Shown: positions 10,876-20,411 of the stretch, piece by piece
How positions within the stretch are numbered: position 1 is the first letter of the stretch
Layout: every line of letters starts with the position of its first letter
The notes under the pieces: model-generated
The model's input: only the letters and a program-made list of their open reading frames with translations
Databases searched by the model: none
What the model was told of the DNA's origin: nothing
Assembly: GCF_039645965.1 (NCBI RefSeq)
Contig: NZ_CP147917.1
Location: 1-64,000, forward strand
Length of the DNA: 64,000 nucleotides
Reading direction: 5' to 3'
Source of the DNA: Sulfurimonas sp. HSL3-2
Lineage (GTDB): Bacteria > Campylobacterota > Campylobacteria > Campylobacterales > Sulfurimonadaceae
Position numbers and translations under genes: made by a program

Positions 10876-12678
10876 TTGCAAAAGATTAGAAATATCGCCG
10901 TAATCGCGCACGTTGACCACGGTAAAACAACGTTAGTCGATGGATTATTGGAACAATCAGGAACATTCGGTGCTCACGAGCAACATGATGAAAGAGCAAT
11001 GGATAGCAATGCACTTGAAAAAGAAAGAGGGATCACGATCCTTTCTAAAAACACTGCTATTCGCTATAAAGACTATAAGATCAACATTATAGATACTCCG
11101 GGCCACGCCGATTTCGGTGGAGAGGTCGAGCGTGTTCTTAAGATGGTCGATGGTGTTTTAGTTCTAGTTGACGCGTATGAAGGTGTTATGCCTCAAACAA
11201 AATTCGTTGTTAAAAAGATGCTTGCACTTGGTAAAAAGCCTATCGTCGTTATCAACAAGATCGACAAACCTTCAGCTGAGCCTGATCGTGTTGTTGATGA
11301 GATGTTCGACCTTTTTGCTGCAATGGATGCAACAGAAGATCAACTTGACTTCCCTGTAATCTATGCTGCTGCACGTAACGGTATAGCAAAACTAGACATG
11401 GCTGATGAAGATGGTAACTTCGAATGTATCTTCGAGACTATCCTTAGTCAGATCCCAGAGCCTGAAGGTGATAAAGACAATCCTGTTCAAGCACAGGTAT
11501 TTACACTTGACTATGATAACTACGTTGGAAAGATCGGTATTTCTCGTATCTTCAACGGTACTATCAAAAAAGGCAGTAACATCGTTCTTGCAAAAGCGGA
11601 CGGTGAGTTTGTTAAAGGTCGTATCACAAAACTTATCGGTTTCCACGGTCTTAACCGTATGGAGATCGAAGAAGCGGAAGCGGGCGATATCGTTGCATTC
11701 GCAGGTCTAGAGACTGTTGATGTTGGAGACAGTGTTTGTGATCCTAACAACCCTATGCCTCTTGACCCGATGCACATCGAAGAACCGACACTTAGCGTTG
11801 TTTTCTCTGTAAATGATTCTCCACTAGCTGGAACAGAAGGGAAACACGTTACATCTAACAAGATCAAAGACCGTTTAGAAGCTGAGATGCAGACTAACGT
11901 TGCTATGAGATTTGAAGTTGTCGGTGAGGGTAAATTTAAAGTTTCAGGACGTGGTGAACTACAGATCACTGTCCTTGCTGAAAATATGCGTCGTGAAGGT
12001 TTTGAATTCGGTATCAGCCGTCCGGAAGTTATCGTTAGAGAGATCGAAGGCGTAAAATGTGAGCCATTCGAGCACCTTGTAATCGACGTTCCTGAAGAGT
12101 TCGGCGGTACGGTTATCGAGCGTCTTGGAAAACGTAAAGCTGAGATGAAATCTATGATCCCTATGGGTGAAGGTTTCCAACGTATCGAGTTCGAGATCCC
12201 TGCTCGTTCATTGATCGGATTCCGTGGACAGTTCTTGACAGATACAAAAGGTGAGGGGATCATGAACCACTCATTCTTAGAGTTCCGTCCATTCAGCGGT
12301 ACTGTTGAATCTCGTCAGTATGGTGCACTTATCTCTATGGAAGACGGTGTAGCACTTGCGTACTCACTGTTTAACCTTCAAGACCGTGGTGTACTTTTCG
12401 TTTCTCCTCAAGAGAAAGTATATGAAGGTATGGTCGTGGGTGAGCACTCTCGTTCAAACGACCTTGCGGTTAACCCTATTAAAGGAAAAGCGCAGTCAAA
12501 CGTACGTTCATCTGGTGCAGATGAGGCGATCAAGCTTGTTCCACCTCGTAACAACAGCTTAGAGCGCGCACTAGAGTGGATAGAGGATGATGAACTTCTT
12601 GAAGTCACTCCTTTAAATATCCGTATCCGTAAACGTTACTTAACGGAAAACGAACGTAAACGTCACGCTCGTAAATAA
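10876..12678 (+). CDS. typA: translational GTPase TypA/BipA
   Basis: Ribosome-associated GTPase involved in stress adaptation and ribosome assembly. The 600-residue product starts [18 protein letters not shown] with the P-loop at the N terminus. It has the switch [21 protein letters not shown] base recognition, then EF-Tu-like domain II, EF-G-like domains III and V, and the BipA-specific C-terminal domain ending in [16 protein letters not shown]. The start is a TTG at 10876, supported by ACGAGGA eight bases upstream and by alignment with the family's usual N terminus. It is followed by a strong hairpin terminator. Confidence 0.96.
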   Translation: MQKIRNIAVIAHVDHGKTTLVDGLLEQSGTFGAHEQHDERAMDSNALEKERGITILSKNTAIRYKDYKINIIDTPGHADFGGEVERVLKMVDGVLVLVDAYEGVMPQTKFVVKKMLALGKKPIVVINKIDKPSAEPDRVVDEMFDLFAAMDATEDQLDFPVIYAAARNGIAKLDMADEDGNFECIFETILSQIPEPEGDKDNPVQAQVFTLDYDNYVGKIGISRIFNGTIKKGSNIVLAKADGEFVKGRITKLIGFHGLNRMEIEEAEAGDIVAFAGLETVDVGDSVCDPNNPMPLDPMHIEEPTLSVVFSVNDSPLAGTEGKHVTSNKIKDRLEAEMQTNVAMRFEVVGEGKFKVSGRGELQITVLAENMRREGFEFGISRPEVIVREIEGVKCEPFEHLVIDVPEEFGGTVIERLGKRKAEMKSMIPMGEGFQRIEFEIPARSLIGFRGQFLTDTKGEGIMNHSFLEFRPFSGTVESRQYGALISMEDGVALAYSLFNLQDRGVLFVSPQEKVYEGMVVGEHSRSNDLAVNPIKGKAQSNVRSSGADEAIKLVPPRNNSLERALEWIEDDELLEVTPLNIRIRKRYLTENERKRHARK

Positions 12679-12685
12679 GTAAAAA

Positions 12686-12723
12686 ACAATGTTACATGTA
12701 AACTCTTACATGTAACTGTTTTT
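12686..12723 (+). terminator. typA terminator built from two TTACATGTAA palindromes
   Basis: An inverted repeat with 11-base arms (12691-12701 and 12706-12716) and a four-base loop is followed by a T run at 12719-12723, shortly after the typA stop. Each arm contains the palindrome TTACATGTAA, which recurs elsewhere in the window. Confidence 0.8.
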
Positions 12724-12813
12724 CACACTCTTCACACCCTTTCTAACTCAAATCATCTATTACTTTTTTTAATTACTCTCTTTTAATGATATTATATTGC
12801 AAAAGGTGGTGTT

Positions 12814-13230
12814 ATGAAAAAATATATATTGTTAATTGCCAGTGTCTCAGTTTTATTGATCAGCGGTTGTAGTTCAAGTAAAAATGATCCCAAAGAGGTG
12901 GCGACACATGTATGTGAAGCTCTTAAGAACATGGACTTTGATCAACTCAAAAATTACACAGACGATGAATCTACAAAACAGATAGAACTTAGTCAAAAAC
13001 GGATAGATGAGGCAGAAGCGCAGATGAATGCTCTTCCGGAACCGCAGCGCGAAAGCGTTAAGAAGATATATGATAACCAGATGGCTGTCATAAAGCAGAA
13101 AATGCTGACTATCAACTGCGAAAACATCGTGATAAAAGATGGTGAAGAGAAAGATACTAAGATAGCGATGATCGATGGAAGACCGACAAAACTGAGGTTG
13201 ATCGAGGGGAATTGGAAGCTCTCAAAATAA
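12814..13230 (+). CDS. predicted lipoprotein, DUF4878-like
   Basis: The 138-residue protein begins with a lipoprotein signal peptide whose lipobox ends ISGC (Cys19). The mature part is helical and lysine-rich, with a C-terminal pattern of a charged domain ending LRLIEGNWKLSK. That ending resembles the small secreted DUF4878/NTF2-like fold proteins that finish with a '...dGkWKi' strand. The family call is tentative. It stands alone between typA and nrdB, with a good GGTGGTG ribosome-binding site. Confidence 0.65.
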   Translation: MKKYILLIASVSVLLISGCSSSKNDPKEVATHVCEALKNMDFDQLKNYTDDESTKQIELSQKRIDEAEAQMNALPEPQRESVKKIYDNQMAVIKQKMLTINCENIVIKDGEEKDTKIAMIDGRPTKLRLIEGNWKLSK

Positions 13231-13290
13231 CCTTAAAAAATAAATAGTTTTTCTCTCTATGTAATAAACTTTTCTTAATGTGATTGGTAC

Positions 13291-13296
13291 TATAAT
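13291..13296 (+). promoter_or_regulatory. -10 element of the nrdB promoter
   Basis: TATAAT in the context GGTACTATAATC, 25 bases before the chosen nrdB ATG. It lies downstream of an alternative GTG at 13280, so a transcript starting here would begin after that codon. This supports the ATG at 13322. Confidence 0.55.
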
Positions 13297-13321
13297 CACA
13301 TACTACATAGGGGGAGAAAAA

Positions 13322-14344
13322 ATGCTTAACAGAAAAAAGATATATAATCCAGAGTCAAAAGAACATGTTAATGAGCGTCAGATATTTGGCGGGAATCCTA
13401 CGGGGATCTTCGAGTTAAATAACATCAAATATCAGTGGGCTTATAACCTGTGGGAAGTTATGTTAAATAACACCTGGTTCCCTAAAGAGGTCGATCTTAC
13501 TCGCGATGCCAATGATTATAAAAATCTTACAGACTCGGAAAAAACTGCTTATGATAAAGCTCTCTCCCAGCTTATTTTTATGGATTCACTCCAGACAAAC
13601 AACATCATCGACAATATAAATCCGTATGTGACTGCTCCCGAGGTCAATCTTATCTTGGTCCGCCAGTCATTCGAAGAGGCACTTCACTCTCAAAGTTACG
13701 CCGTTATGGTCGACTCGATCTCACAAAACTCGGATGAGATATATGATCTTTGGCGTAAAGATATGATGCTAAAACATAAAAATGATGCGATCGCTGCTGT
13801 ATATGAGCAGCTATCAAAAGATCCTAGTGAGACAAACTTCTTAAAAGCATGTTTTGCGAATCAGATCCTAGAAGGGATCTATTTTTACAGTGGGTTTACA
13901 TACATCTACACTCTGGCACGTTCTGGGAAGATGCTTGGTTCAGCGCAGATGATTCGTTTTATTCAGCGTGATGAAGTGACTCACCTTGTACTGTTTAAAA
14001 ACCTTATCAACACTCTTCGCCGAGATAAACCGTATCTTTTCACAGAGAAATTAAAAGCTGACGTTATAGATATGTTTAAAAAGGCTGTTGAACTTGAAAG
14101 CAACTGGGGGCAGTATATTACTCAAGGGCAGATACTCGGTCTTACAAACGAGATAGTCGATCAGTACATAAAATTCTTAGCCGATGAGCGTTTGACTTCT
14201 GTCGGATTTGAGAAGATATATAATGTGTCAAACCCTATTAAATGGGTCGATGACTTTGCTAAGTTCAATGATCAAAAAACAAATTTCTTTGAGGGAACAG
14301 TGACAAACTACTCAAAAGGAAGTTTGAATTTTGATGATTTCTAG
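13322..14344 (+). CDS. nrdB: ribonucleoside-diphosphate reductase class Ia, beta subunit
   Basis: Supplies the diiron-tyrosyl radical for reduction of ribonucleotides to deoxyribonucleotides with NrdA, which is not in the window. The 340-residue product has the ligand Asp88 in FMDSLQ and E119-xx-H122-xxx-Y126, where Tyr126 corresponds to the radical tyrosine. The second half-site is EGIYFYSGF and RDEVTHL. The ATG at 13322 is preceded by a strong AGGGGGAG. The frame extends to a GTG at 13280, which is unlikely because it precedes the -10 box. Genes for other deoxynucleotide steps (thyX, dgt) follow nearby. Confidence 0.95.
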   Translation: MLNRKKIYNPESKEHVNERQIFGGNPTGIFELNNIKYQWAYNLWEVMLNNTWFPKEVDLTRDANDYKNLTDSEKTAYDKALSQLIFMDSLQTNNIIDNINPYVTAPEVNLILVRQSFEEALHSQSYAVMVDSISQNSDEIYDLWRKDMMLKHKNDAIAAVYEQLSKDPSETNFLKACFANQILEGIYFYSGFTYIYTLARSGKMLGSAQMIRFIQRDEVTHLVLFKNLINTLRRDKPYLFTEKLKADVIDMFKKAVELESNWGQYITQGQILGLTNEIVDQYIKFLADERLTSVGFEKIYNVSNPIKWVDDFAKFNDQKTNFFEGTVTNYSKGSLNFDDF

Positions 14345-14356
14345 ACCTTTACATGT

Positions 14357-15088
14357 ATGGACGCGCTGATGCGTCCTTTATGTTCACTCTCTTTTAAAAC
14401 GACTTCGGACTATGAAGAAAATCTCACTACGCTTTTAAACCTTATAAAAGAGACTCCAGAAGATGCTTTGGTCGTTGCACCGGAAGTGTGCCTGACAGGA
14501 TTTGATTATGACAACTTTGATCAGGTCACAGCGTTTGCCCCGCATGCTATAGATGAGATAAAAAAAGTTTCAATAAAACGGATAGTCGTTTTGACTATCA
14601 TAGAAAAAAAAGAGGATAAGATCTATAACACGGCAAAGATCTTTCATAACGGTAAAGTCGTACATGAGAGAGGAAAAGCCCGTCTTTTTCGTTTTGGCGG
14701 CGAACATAACTACTTTACGGAATCAAGCGATGAGGATGTAAAGATAATCGAAGTAGAAGGTTTAAAACTCGGTGTTTTGATCTGTTTTGAACTCCGTTTT
14801 AAAGAGTTATGGAAAAAGCTGGAGGGTGCGGATATCATTGTGACTCCCTCTTGGTGGGGAGCACTCCGTTCTGAGCATTTTAAAGTCATAACACAAAGTT
14901 TGGCGATCATCAACCAGTGTTATGTCGTAGCAAGTGACAGTGCTAACGATGAGTGTACGCAACTAAGCGGAATCATCACGCCTTTTGGTAAAGATGAGCG
15001 AAATGAGAATAGAGCTTGCTTAACAGCTCTATATGATAAAAAAGAGGTGCAGACGATGCGCCGGTATTTGGATGTAGGTATTGGATAA
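14357..15088 (+). CDS. carbon-nitrogen hydrolase (nitrilase superfamily)
   Basis: The 243-residue cytosolic amidohydrolase has the nitrilase triad context: Glu in VAPEVCLTGFDY, Lys in RGKARLFRFGGE and Cys in LGVLICFELRFKELW. The substrate cannot be told from sequence; omega-amidase-like or deaminated-glutathione-amidase-like roles are possible. The start is uncertain: the ATG at 14357 overlaps a TACATGTA palindrome and lacks a clear ribosome-binding site, and an ATG at 14369 is an alternative. It begins 12 bases after nrdB and overlaps pcm by eight bases, so it sits in the same transcript. Confidence 0.8.
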   Translation: MDALMRPLCSLSFKTTSDYEENLTTLLNLIKETPEDALVVAPEVCLTGFDYDNFDQVTAFAPHAIDEIKKVSIKRIVVLTIIEKKEDKIYNTAKIFHNGKVVHERGKARLFRFGGEHNYFTESSDEDVKIIEVEGLKLGVLICFELRFKELWKKLEGADIIVTPSWWGALRSEHFKVITQSLAIINQCYVVASDSANDECTQLSGIITPFGKDERNENRACLTALYDKKEVQTMRRYLDVGIG

Positions 15089-15722
15089 TATAACAGCGAT
15101 GAAAACAGCGCGTTTGGCGCAGGAGATAGAAAAAAAGTTCTCTATCTCAAAAGAGGTGTATGAAGCCATCTCAAAAACAAACCGTGAGGCTTTTGTTCCC
15201 CGCGGATTTACACATAATGCATATAAACTCGACGCTCTTCCTATGGGCTCGGCACAGTGGATAAGTTCCCCCTTAACTGTCGCGAAGATGACTGAGTATC
15301 TTAAACCGCAGGGAGCCGACAGAGTCTTGGAGGTCGGTTGCGGAAGCGGATATCAGGCTGCTGTTCTTTCACATCTTTTTCGCGGAGTGTTTACGATAGA
15401 ACGTATCGAATCGTTGATGATAGAGGCAAAACAGCGTTTTAGGACGTTAGGCATAAACAATGTCCATACAAGGACTGATGACGGGCAAAACGGATGGATA
15501 CAGTACGCACCTTATGACAGGATACTCTTCTCGGCTACTGCAAAAGAGATACCGCAGAAACTGTTTGATCAGCTTGCTGAGGGCGGAGTGCTGGTCGCAC
15601 CGCTTCAAAAAGGAAATAAACAGGTGATCACCCGTTTTACAAAAAGAGGCGCCTCAATAGCAAAAGAGGAGCTTGAAGAGTGTGACTTCGTGCCTATCTT
15701 GGACGGTGTACAAAAGTACTAG
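15081..15722 (+). CDS. pcm: protein-L-isoaspartate O-methyltransferase
   Basis: Methylates isoaspartyl residues in damaged proteins using S-adenosylmethionine. The 213-residue product has the PCMT substrate region REAFVPRGF...AYKLDALPMGSAQWISSP, the SAM-binding motif VLEVGCGSGYQAAVLS, and the post-motifs YDRILFSATAKEIP and LAEGGVLVAPL. Family length is normal. It overlaps the upstream amidohydrolase by eight bases and ends 63 bases before thyX. Confidence 0.93.
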   Translation: MDNITAMKTARLAQEIEKKFSISKEVYEAISKTNREAFVPRGFTHNAYKLDALPMGSAQWISSPLTVAKMTEYLKPQGADRVLEVGCGSGYQAAVLSHLFRGVFTIERIESLMIEAKQRFRTLGINNVHTRTDDGQNGWIQYAPYDRILFSATAKEIPQKLFDQLAEGGVLVAPLQKGNKQVITRFTKRGASIAKEELEECDFVPILDGVQKY

Positions 15723-15785
15723 AACAGGGTAGATAAAAACAGCTTTTTATAGTAAAATACAGATAATTGAAGATAGGGTGTATTT

Positions 15786-16634
15786 ATGGAAAATATGTAT
15801 GGAATCGAATACTCTAAGCCGGAAGTAGTCCTTTTACAAGATACGGGCATAGGCGTTGCGGAAGCAGCGGCAAGAACTTGCTACGACTCGTTTGAAAACA
15901 GCGAGAACGAGGTCATAAAGTGCATTGAACACACTTTACCCGATGAGACTATGTGCTGTGATATAAACTCGATTGAAGAGTCCTCTTTGTTAGATGATCT
16001 TGCTTGGACATATTTTCACCACTCTATCTTAGAACATGCAAATCTCAGCTACCTCGTCCGCGGGACAAGCCGCGGGGTACTTCAAGAACACGCACGCCAC
16101 CGTATACAGGCGATCTCGGTAAGAAGTACGAGATACACTATGAGCTCTGTTATAAATGCGTTTGTAGCATCGCTTGAAGATGCGGATGCCAAGGAGTTCT
16201 TTACACAAAAAGTCCTTGCTTTTGATATGTTCGTGACTTGTGATGAAGCATATAACCGCATAGAGATAGGCGGGATGTTCGACAAACTTTCTTATCAGCT
16301 GAAAATGGTGGAAGATTTTTACTCCATTGCCGTTGCAAAGAGCTCACTTCCTCTTTTAGATATGCATAAAGGTGATTCGCAAGCACTTTTTAATGCGCTT
16401 CAGGAAGGGAAAAAGAAACGTAATGTGGGAGATGCTTTCAAGCATATCATAACAGATAATGTCAAAGTGGATATGGTGGTGACGTTTAACCTAAGAAGCC
16501 TCAAAAACTACTTTACGCTTAGAGACAGCGGTGCTGCATACTTCCAGATCAAGTGGCTGGCACAAGAGATGATGAGAGTTACACCGAAAAAATATTTAGA
16601 CTTGATAATCAAAAAAGGAAAATCAGATGCGTAA
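15786..16634 (+). CDS. thyX: FAD-dependent thymidylate synthase ThyX
   Basis: Makes dTMP from dUMP using methylenetetrahydrofolate and FAD, independent of ThyA. The 282-residue product carries the ThyX motif RHRx7S (Arg104-Arg106 to Ser114 in EHARHRIQAISVRSTRY). It also has the C-terminal segment FNLRSLKNYFTLRDSGAAYFQIKWLA, which includes the conserved LRxxxxFxxLR-type dUMP-binding region. It is longer than the usual 220-250 residues because of an N-terminal extension and inserts. It overlaps the next gene by eight bases. Confidence 0.93.
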   Translation: MENMYGIEYSKPEVVLLQDTGIGVAEAAARTCYDSFENSENEVIKCIEHTLPDETMCCDINSIEESSLLDDLAWTYFHHSILEHANLSYLVRGTSRGVLQEHARHRIQAISVRSTRYTMSSVINAFVASLEDADAKEFFTQKVLAFDMFVTCDEAYNRIEIGGMFDKLSYQLKMVEDFYSIAVAKSSLPLLDMHKGDSQALFNALQEGKKKRNVGDAFKHIITDNVKVDMVVTFNLRSLKNYFTLRDSGAAYFQIKWLAQEMMRVTPKKYLDLIIKKGKSDA

Positions 16635-16854
16635 ACTTTATTATATAGGCATGTTTTTACTGCCGTTTGCATTTAGCGGATGTTCTTTTACAGTCAATGC
16701 CGCGATGTGTGACCAGATACGTACTGATCCAAACCAAGTCGTGCCGCAAGAGTGTAGAAACTACAATGAAAAAGAGGCTGAAAAAGCATCTACTGTCAAG
16801 CCGAAACATGATGACAGCGAGATCATAAAATTTGCACCTTCTGAAGATAAGTGA
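16627..16854 (+). CDS. small predicted lipoprotein between thyX and dgt
   Basis: The 75-residue product has a signal peptide with lipobox FSGC (Cys19), then two further cysteines (in MCDQI and QECRNY) and a lysine/glutamate-rich hydrophilic tail. It overlaps thyX by eight bases and its stop overlaps the dgt ATG by four bases, which implies translational coupling in the order thyX-lipoprotein-dgt. I do not recognise the family. An envelope lipoprotein tightly coupled to two cytosolic nucleotide enzymes is unexpected, so the coupling may reflect transcription only. Confidence 0.65.
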   Translation: MRKLYYIGMFLLPFAFSGCSFTVNAAMCDQIRTDPNQVVPQECRNYNEKEAEKASTVKPKHDDSEIIKFAPSEDK

Positions 16855-17951
16855 TGAGAGCAGACGAGCGTTTTTTCGGTGTAGATAATGACTTTCGTTC
16901 GCCTTTTTCAAGAGACCGTGACCGGATCATCCATTCGGGCAGTTTTAGAAAACTGGAGTATAAGACACAGGTCTTTTTAAACCATGAGGGAGACTTTTTT
17001 CGTACTCGTCTTACTCACTCCATAGAGGTCTCGCAGATCGCCCGTTCGATATCAAACAATCTGGGACTTGTGGAAGCACTTGCAGAGTCTATCGCCCTCG
17101 CACATGACTTAGGTCATACTCCTTTTGGCCACATCGGCGGCGATACACTTGATATCTGTTTGAAAAAAGATGGATATACAAACGGTTTTGAGCATAACTT
17201 TCAAAGCTTTAGAGTCGTTAGTTCGCTTGAGAAAAGATATAAGGCTTTTGACGGATTAAATCTCTCTTTTGCAACACTTGAAGGGATATTGAAACATTCA
17301 TATCCATATAAAAAAGCCTTCCTCCCTGCCATAATCGATGAACAGTTCAATCTCTCCACCCACCCTTCAATAGAGGCGATGGTCGTCGACCGTGCCGATG
17401 AGATAGCATATATAAGCCATGATATAGATGACGGCATAAACTCGGGACTTATTACATTTGATGACCTAAAAGAGAGTGAACTGGTCTCTTTGATACTCAA
17501 AAAAGTTCATGATGAAGGGATAGATAAGCAAAACGACGAGATGTTTAGATACCGTTTCAGCTCACACCTTATTAATCACCTCGTCTACTCTCTTTTGGAC
17601 TACTCTAGAGATAAGGTCGATAATACAGTAGTATTAAGCGCTACAATAGACGCAAAAGAGAGCATTCCAATAGGGTTTGATAAAGAGCTTGAAACGCAGA
17701 TCAAAAAGCTTAAAAAACTGCTTTTTCAAAAGCTATACCAGAGTAAGGACATCACAAGAAAGATGTATGCCGGTAAACAGGCGATAAAGGGTCTGTACAG
17801 TGCTTTGATGGAGGATGAAAATATGCTTCCAAACTACTATAAAGAACTCTTACATGTAAGAAAAAAACATAGAGTCGTGGCTGATTATATCGCTTCTATG
17901 AGCGACAGATATGCGATAAAGCTTTATAATGAGTTATATGGGAGAATATAG
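16851..17951 (+). CDS. dgt: deoxyguanosinetriphosphate triphosphohydrolase-like protein
   Basis: HD-domain dNTP triphosphohydrolase that cleaves dNTPs to deoxynucleoside and triphosphate. The 366-residue product begins RADERFFGVDNDFRSPFSRDRDRII and has the HD metal site RTRLTHSIEVSQIAR (His), LAHDLGHTPFGH (HD pair) and FEHNFQSFRVV. A later aspartate lies in ISHDIDDGI. This arrangement matches the type 2 Dgt-like proteins. It follows the lipoprotein with a four-base ATGA overlap. Together with nrdB and thyX it forms a neighbourhood devoted to deoxynucleotide supply and balance. Confidence 0.9.
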   Translation: MMRADERFFGVDNDFRSPFSRDRDRIIHSGSFRKLEYKTQVFLNHEGDFFRTRLTHSIEVSQIARSISNNLGLVEALAESIALAHDLGHTPFGHIGGDTLDICLKKDGYTNGFEHNFQSFRVVSSLEKRYKAFDGLNLSFATLEGILKHSYPYKKAFLPAIIDEQFNLSTHPSIEAMVVDRADEIAYISHDIDDGINSGLITFDDLKESELVSLILKKVHDEGIDKQNDEMFRYRFSSHLINHLVYSLLDYSRDKVDNTVVLSATIDAKESIPIGFDKELETQIKKLKKLLFQKLYQSKDITRKMYAGKQAIKGLYSALMEDENMLPNYYKELLHVRKKHRVVADYIASMSDRYAIKLYNELYGRI

Positions 17952-17968
17952 GCTTTAAAGCCTATATT
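17945..17968. terminator. palindromic bidirectional terminator between dgt and flgE
   Basis: A perfect 24-base palindrome with 12-base arms reading AATATAGGCTTT on both strands overlaps the dgt stop codon and ends six bases before the end of the convergent flgE. T runs follow on both strands within a few bases. It is well placed to stop transcription from both sides. Confidence 0.65.
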
Positions 17969-17973
17969 GAATG

Positions 17974-20343
17974 TTATTGTTTTAGACCGATAAGAGTCTG
18001 AAGAAGCTGATCCGAAGTCGTGATCGTTTTACCGTTTGCCTGGAAACCTCTTTGGATGATGATAAGCTGAGTCAGTGCACGTGAAAGGTCGACGTTTGAT
18101 GCTTCAAGCGCAGAACTTTGGATAAATCCGCGTCCGCCGTTTGCTGCCGTACCGATAATCGGGTCACCCGAGTTTGCAGATTGTGAGTAAACGTTTCCAC
18201 CCTCTGATGCAAGACCCTCGTTGTTCGCAAATTTCGCCATAGCGATCTGTGCAAGACCAAAACTTCTACCGTTACTGAATGATCCGACAAGCGTACCGCT
18301 TTGATCGATACGGATACCGACTAGATCCCCGCCTGTGTAACCGTCTTGACTGATACCCGATGTCGCAGATTTACTGTCAAAACTTGTAAGTCCGTCAAAT
18401 GAGTTTGCCGTACCGACTGCAAGATTGATACTTTGGTTAGGAGTAGAACCGTTGTTTGCCGTAAAGTCTATACTCGGTGGTGTAAACGTAGAAAGTGCAC
18501 CGCCCGCTGTAAAACTTACAGTACCTTCGACAATATTAGTCGGGATACCAGTAGCTCCGCCGGCAACGTTAATGACACCCGGTTCAGGAACCGTGATCAT
18601 AACTTTCCAAGTACTTCCCGTCGTCGGATTGAACTCCGATTTTCTAAAGTCTATTTTTACCGTATGTTTTGAACCAAGTGAATCAAATACATCTATACTA
18701 GACGAATGCGTCGGAACGTTAAAACTTTGAGATGAACGAGTTCCCAGACTTCCTGCCGGAAGTGCTCCGCTTATAGATTGAATCGTTTGGTTAAATTTCA
18801 CGTTTTCGGTCGTATTTGCATCTATGATGCTTGTTACAAGCACGTTTAGATCATAGTTCGTACCGCCTGTATCAGGATTATGTATCTGAAATTTTCCAGA
18901 ACTGTCAACAGTGACGGTTGGACCCGTACCCGCTGCTGTAATATGATTTGTATCTGCTAAAAGGTCTGCATTATTTGTAGCATCAGTAACTGCACCGCCA
19001 AGAGGTAGGTTGTTACGTACAAGCTGCTGCATACCTTCACGAAGGTCTTCACTCGTCGTAAAATAGTACGTACTTGCCGTTGTATCCCAGCCAACCGGGT
19101 TTACAGAACCGTCAGTATATCTGTACTGTTTCATCGGAGTATCGTCATCAGCACTTGTCAGTCCTGAAGCAGCACCGGCACCGGCAATAGTGACATTGAC
19201 GTTTTTAGATGTGTTCGTATTGTCGTTTACCAGCTGGATATGGTCTTTTGTACCACCACCCGTATCAACGGCTATTGCTGTTACTCCCGTAGTCGATTTT
19301 AGAGTATTGATAGCTGCAGCTATTGCTATTGCATTTTGCTCAGCTGTATTTGCAGCTCCCGTTGTGATGGCAGGAACGGATATTCCGTTGACTACGATAT
19401 CTCCCGCTGCAAGAGCTATAGCACCTGCTGCTGTTGCATTTGTCGATGTTACGGATGCAGTTCTAAAGCCTACCCATTCACCTTGTCCCTGACCAGGTAC
19501 AGAACCGCTTTGTAGTAAGAAGCTTTCACCGCTTTCGTTTGTCATGATACCCATGTTCTCGCCGCGCTCGATTATCTTACCGTTGCTGTCCGTAAAGATA
19601 TGCGTCGGAGTATTCTCGTTGATGCGATCAGGATTCGTTAGAACATTTGCATCGCCGTCAGCATACGGCAGGTTGTCATATGCTGCTTGAGGCGTCGCAA
19701 GAGAATCACTTTGATCAAGTATTCCGTCACGGTTTAAGTCAATTGCTGATGAAAACGCATCAAGTCCGTCAATAGCACTGAAGCTTTGTACGGTATCACC
19801 CGAGTTTAGGTTTGCTTTTAGCGTGATCTGTGTACTTGCTTTTGCCGGAGTCGTAAGTCCAGGCGGGATACTGATAGATGTGATAGGTGCAGTCGAATCG
19901 ACTTTACCTGTTGTCTCATCACGTAACCAACCTTGAATAACAAATCCGTTGTTATCTACGAAGTTACCTGCAGCATCGAATTTAAAGTCACCAGAACGAG
20001 TGTACTGCAGAGTTTTTCCTGCATCGCCGCTGACGATAAAGAATCCGTCACCCTGAATGGCAACGTCGGTATTTTTATCGGTATTTTGCACAGAACCCTG
20101 TGAGTGGATACGTGTCATGGAACTAATAGTAGTACCAAGACCGACTTGAGTAGCATTTTTACCGCCAAGATCACCTTGAGGGGCAGTCGCTATCTGATTT
20201 ACCTGTGCTAGAAGGTTTGAGAAGTTCGCACGTGAATACTTAAAACCTACAGTATTGACGTTTGCTATATTATTAGATTCGACATCCATCGCTATTTGAT
20301 GCGATTGAAGTCCTGATACACCAGAATATAATGATTTTAACAT
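17974..20343 (-). CDS. flgE: flagellar hook protein FlgE
   Basis: Structural subunit of the flagellar hook. The 789-residue protein has the N-terminal rod/hook signature LYSGVSGLQSHQIAMDVESNNIANVNTVGFK and the C-terminal coiled-coil SNVDLSRALTQLIIIQRGFQANGKTI. A long, variable, Thr/Ala-rich surface region lies between them. It is about twice the length of enteric FlgE, as is usual in Helicobacter and Campylobacter. A sigma-54 promoter lies 35-51 bases upstream of the ATG, with an AAAGGA ribosome-binding site. It follows flgE2 in the hook cluster. Confidence 0.93.
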   Translation of the reverse strand: MLKSLYSGVSGLQSHQIAMDVESNNIANVNTVGFKYSRANFSNLLAQVNQIATAPQGDLGGKNATQVGLGTTISSMTRIHSQGSVQNTDKNTDVAIQGDGFFIVSGDAGKTLQYTRSGDFKFDAAGNFVDNNGFVIQGWLRDETTGKVDSTAPITSISIPPGLTTPAKASTQITLKANLNSGDTVQSFSAIDGLDAFSSAIDLNRDGILDQSDSLATPQAAYDNLPYADGDANVLTNPDRINENTPTHIFTDSNGKIIERGENMGIMTNESGESFLLQSGSVPGQGQGEWVGFRTASVTSTNATAAGAIALAAGDIVVNGISVPAITTGAANTAEQNAIAIAAAINTLKSTTGVTAIAVDTGGGTKDHIQLVNDNTNTSKNVNVTIAGAGAASGLTSADDDTPMKQYRYTDGSVNPVGWDTTASTYYFTTSEDLREGMQQLVRNNLPLGGAVTDATNNADLLADTNHITAAGTGPTVTVDSSGKFQIHNPDTGGTNYDLNVLVTSIIDANTTENVKFNQTIQSISGALPAGSLGTRSSQSFNVPTHSSSIDVFDSLGSKHTVKIDFRKSEFNPTTGSTWKVMITVPEPGVINVAGGATGIPTNIVEGTVSFTAGGALSTFTPPSIDFTANNGSTPNQSINLAVGTANSFDGLTSFDSKSATSGISQDGYTGGDLVGIRIDQSGTLVGSFSNGRSFGLAQIAMAKFANNEGLASEGGNVYSQSANSGDPIIGTAANGGRGFIQSSALEASNVDLSRALTQLIIIQRGFQANGKTITTSDQLLQTLIGLKQ

Positions 20344-20377
20344 TTTAAATCCTTTCTGCTATTAAGTAGAGGTTACA

Positions 20378-20394
20378 AAGCAATTTACGTTCCA
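20378..20394 (-). promoter_or_regulatory. sigma-54 promoter of flgE
   Basis: On the minus strand the sequence is TGGAACGTAAATTGCTT, with the invariant GG and GC separated by ten bases, matching the sigma-54 consensus TGGCACG-N4-TTGC. It lies directly upstream of flgE. Hook genes are RpoN/FlgR-controlled in Helicobacter and Campylobacter. Confidence 0.8.
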
Positions 20395-20411
20395 TTTGTT
20401 TGTATCAAATG

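Noticed and set aside
11520-12263. 247-codon minus-strand ORF inside typA
   Set aside because: It mirrors a strongly conserved GTPase gene, has serine/proline-rich shadow composition and no own signals.
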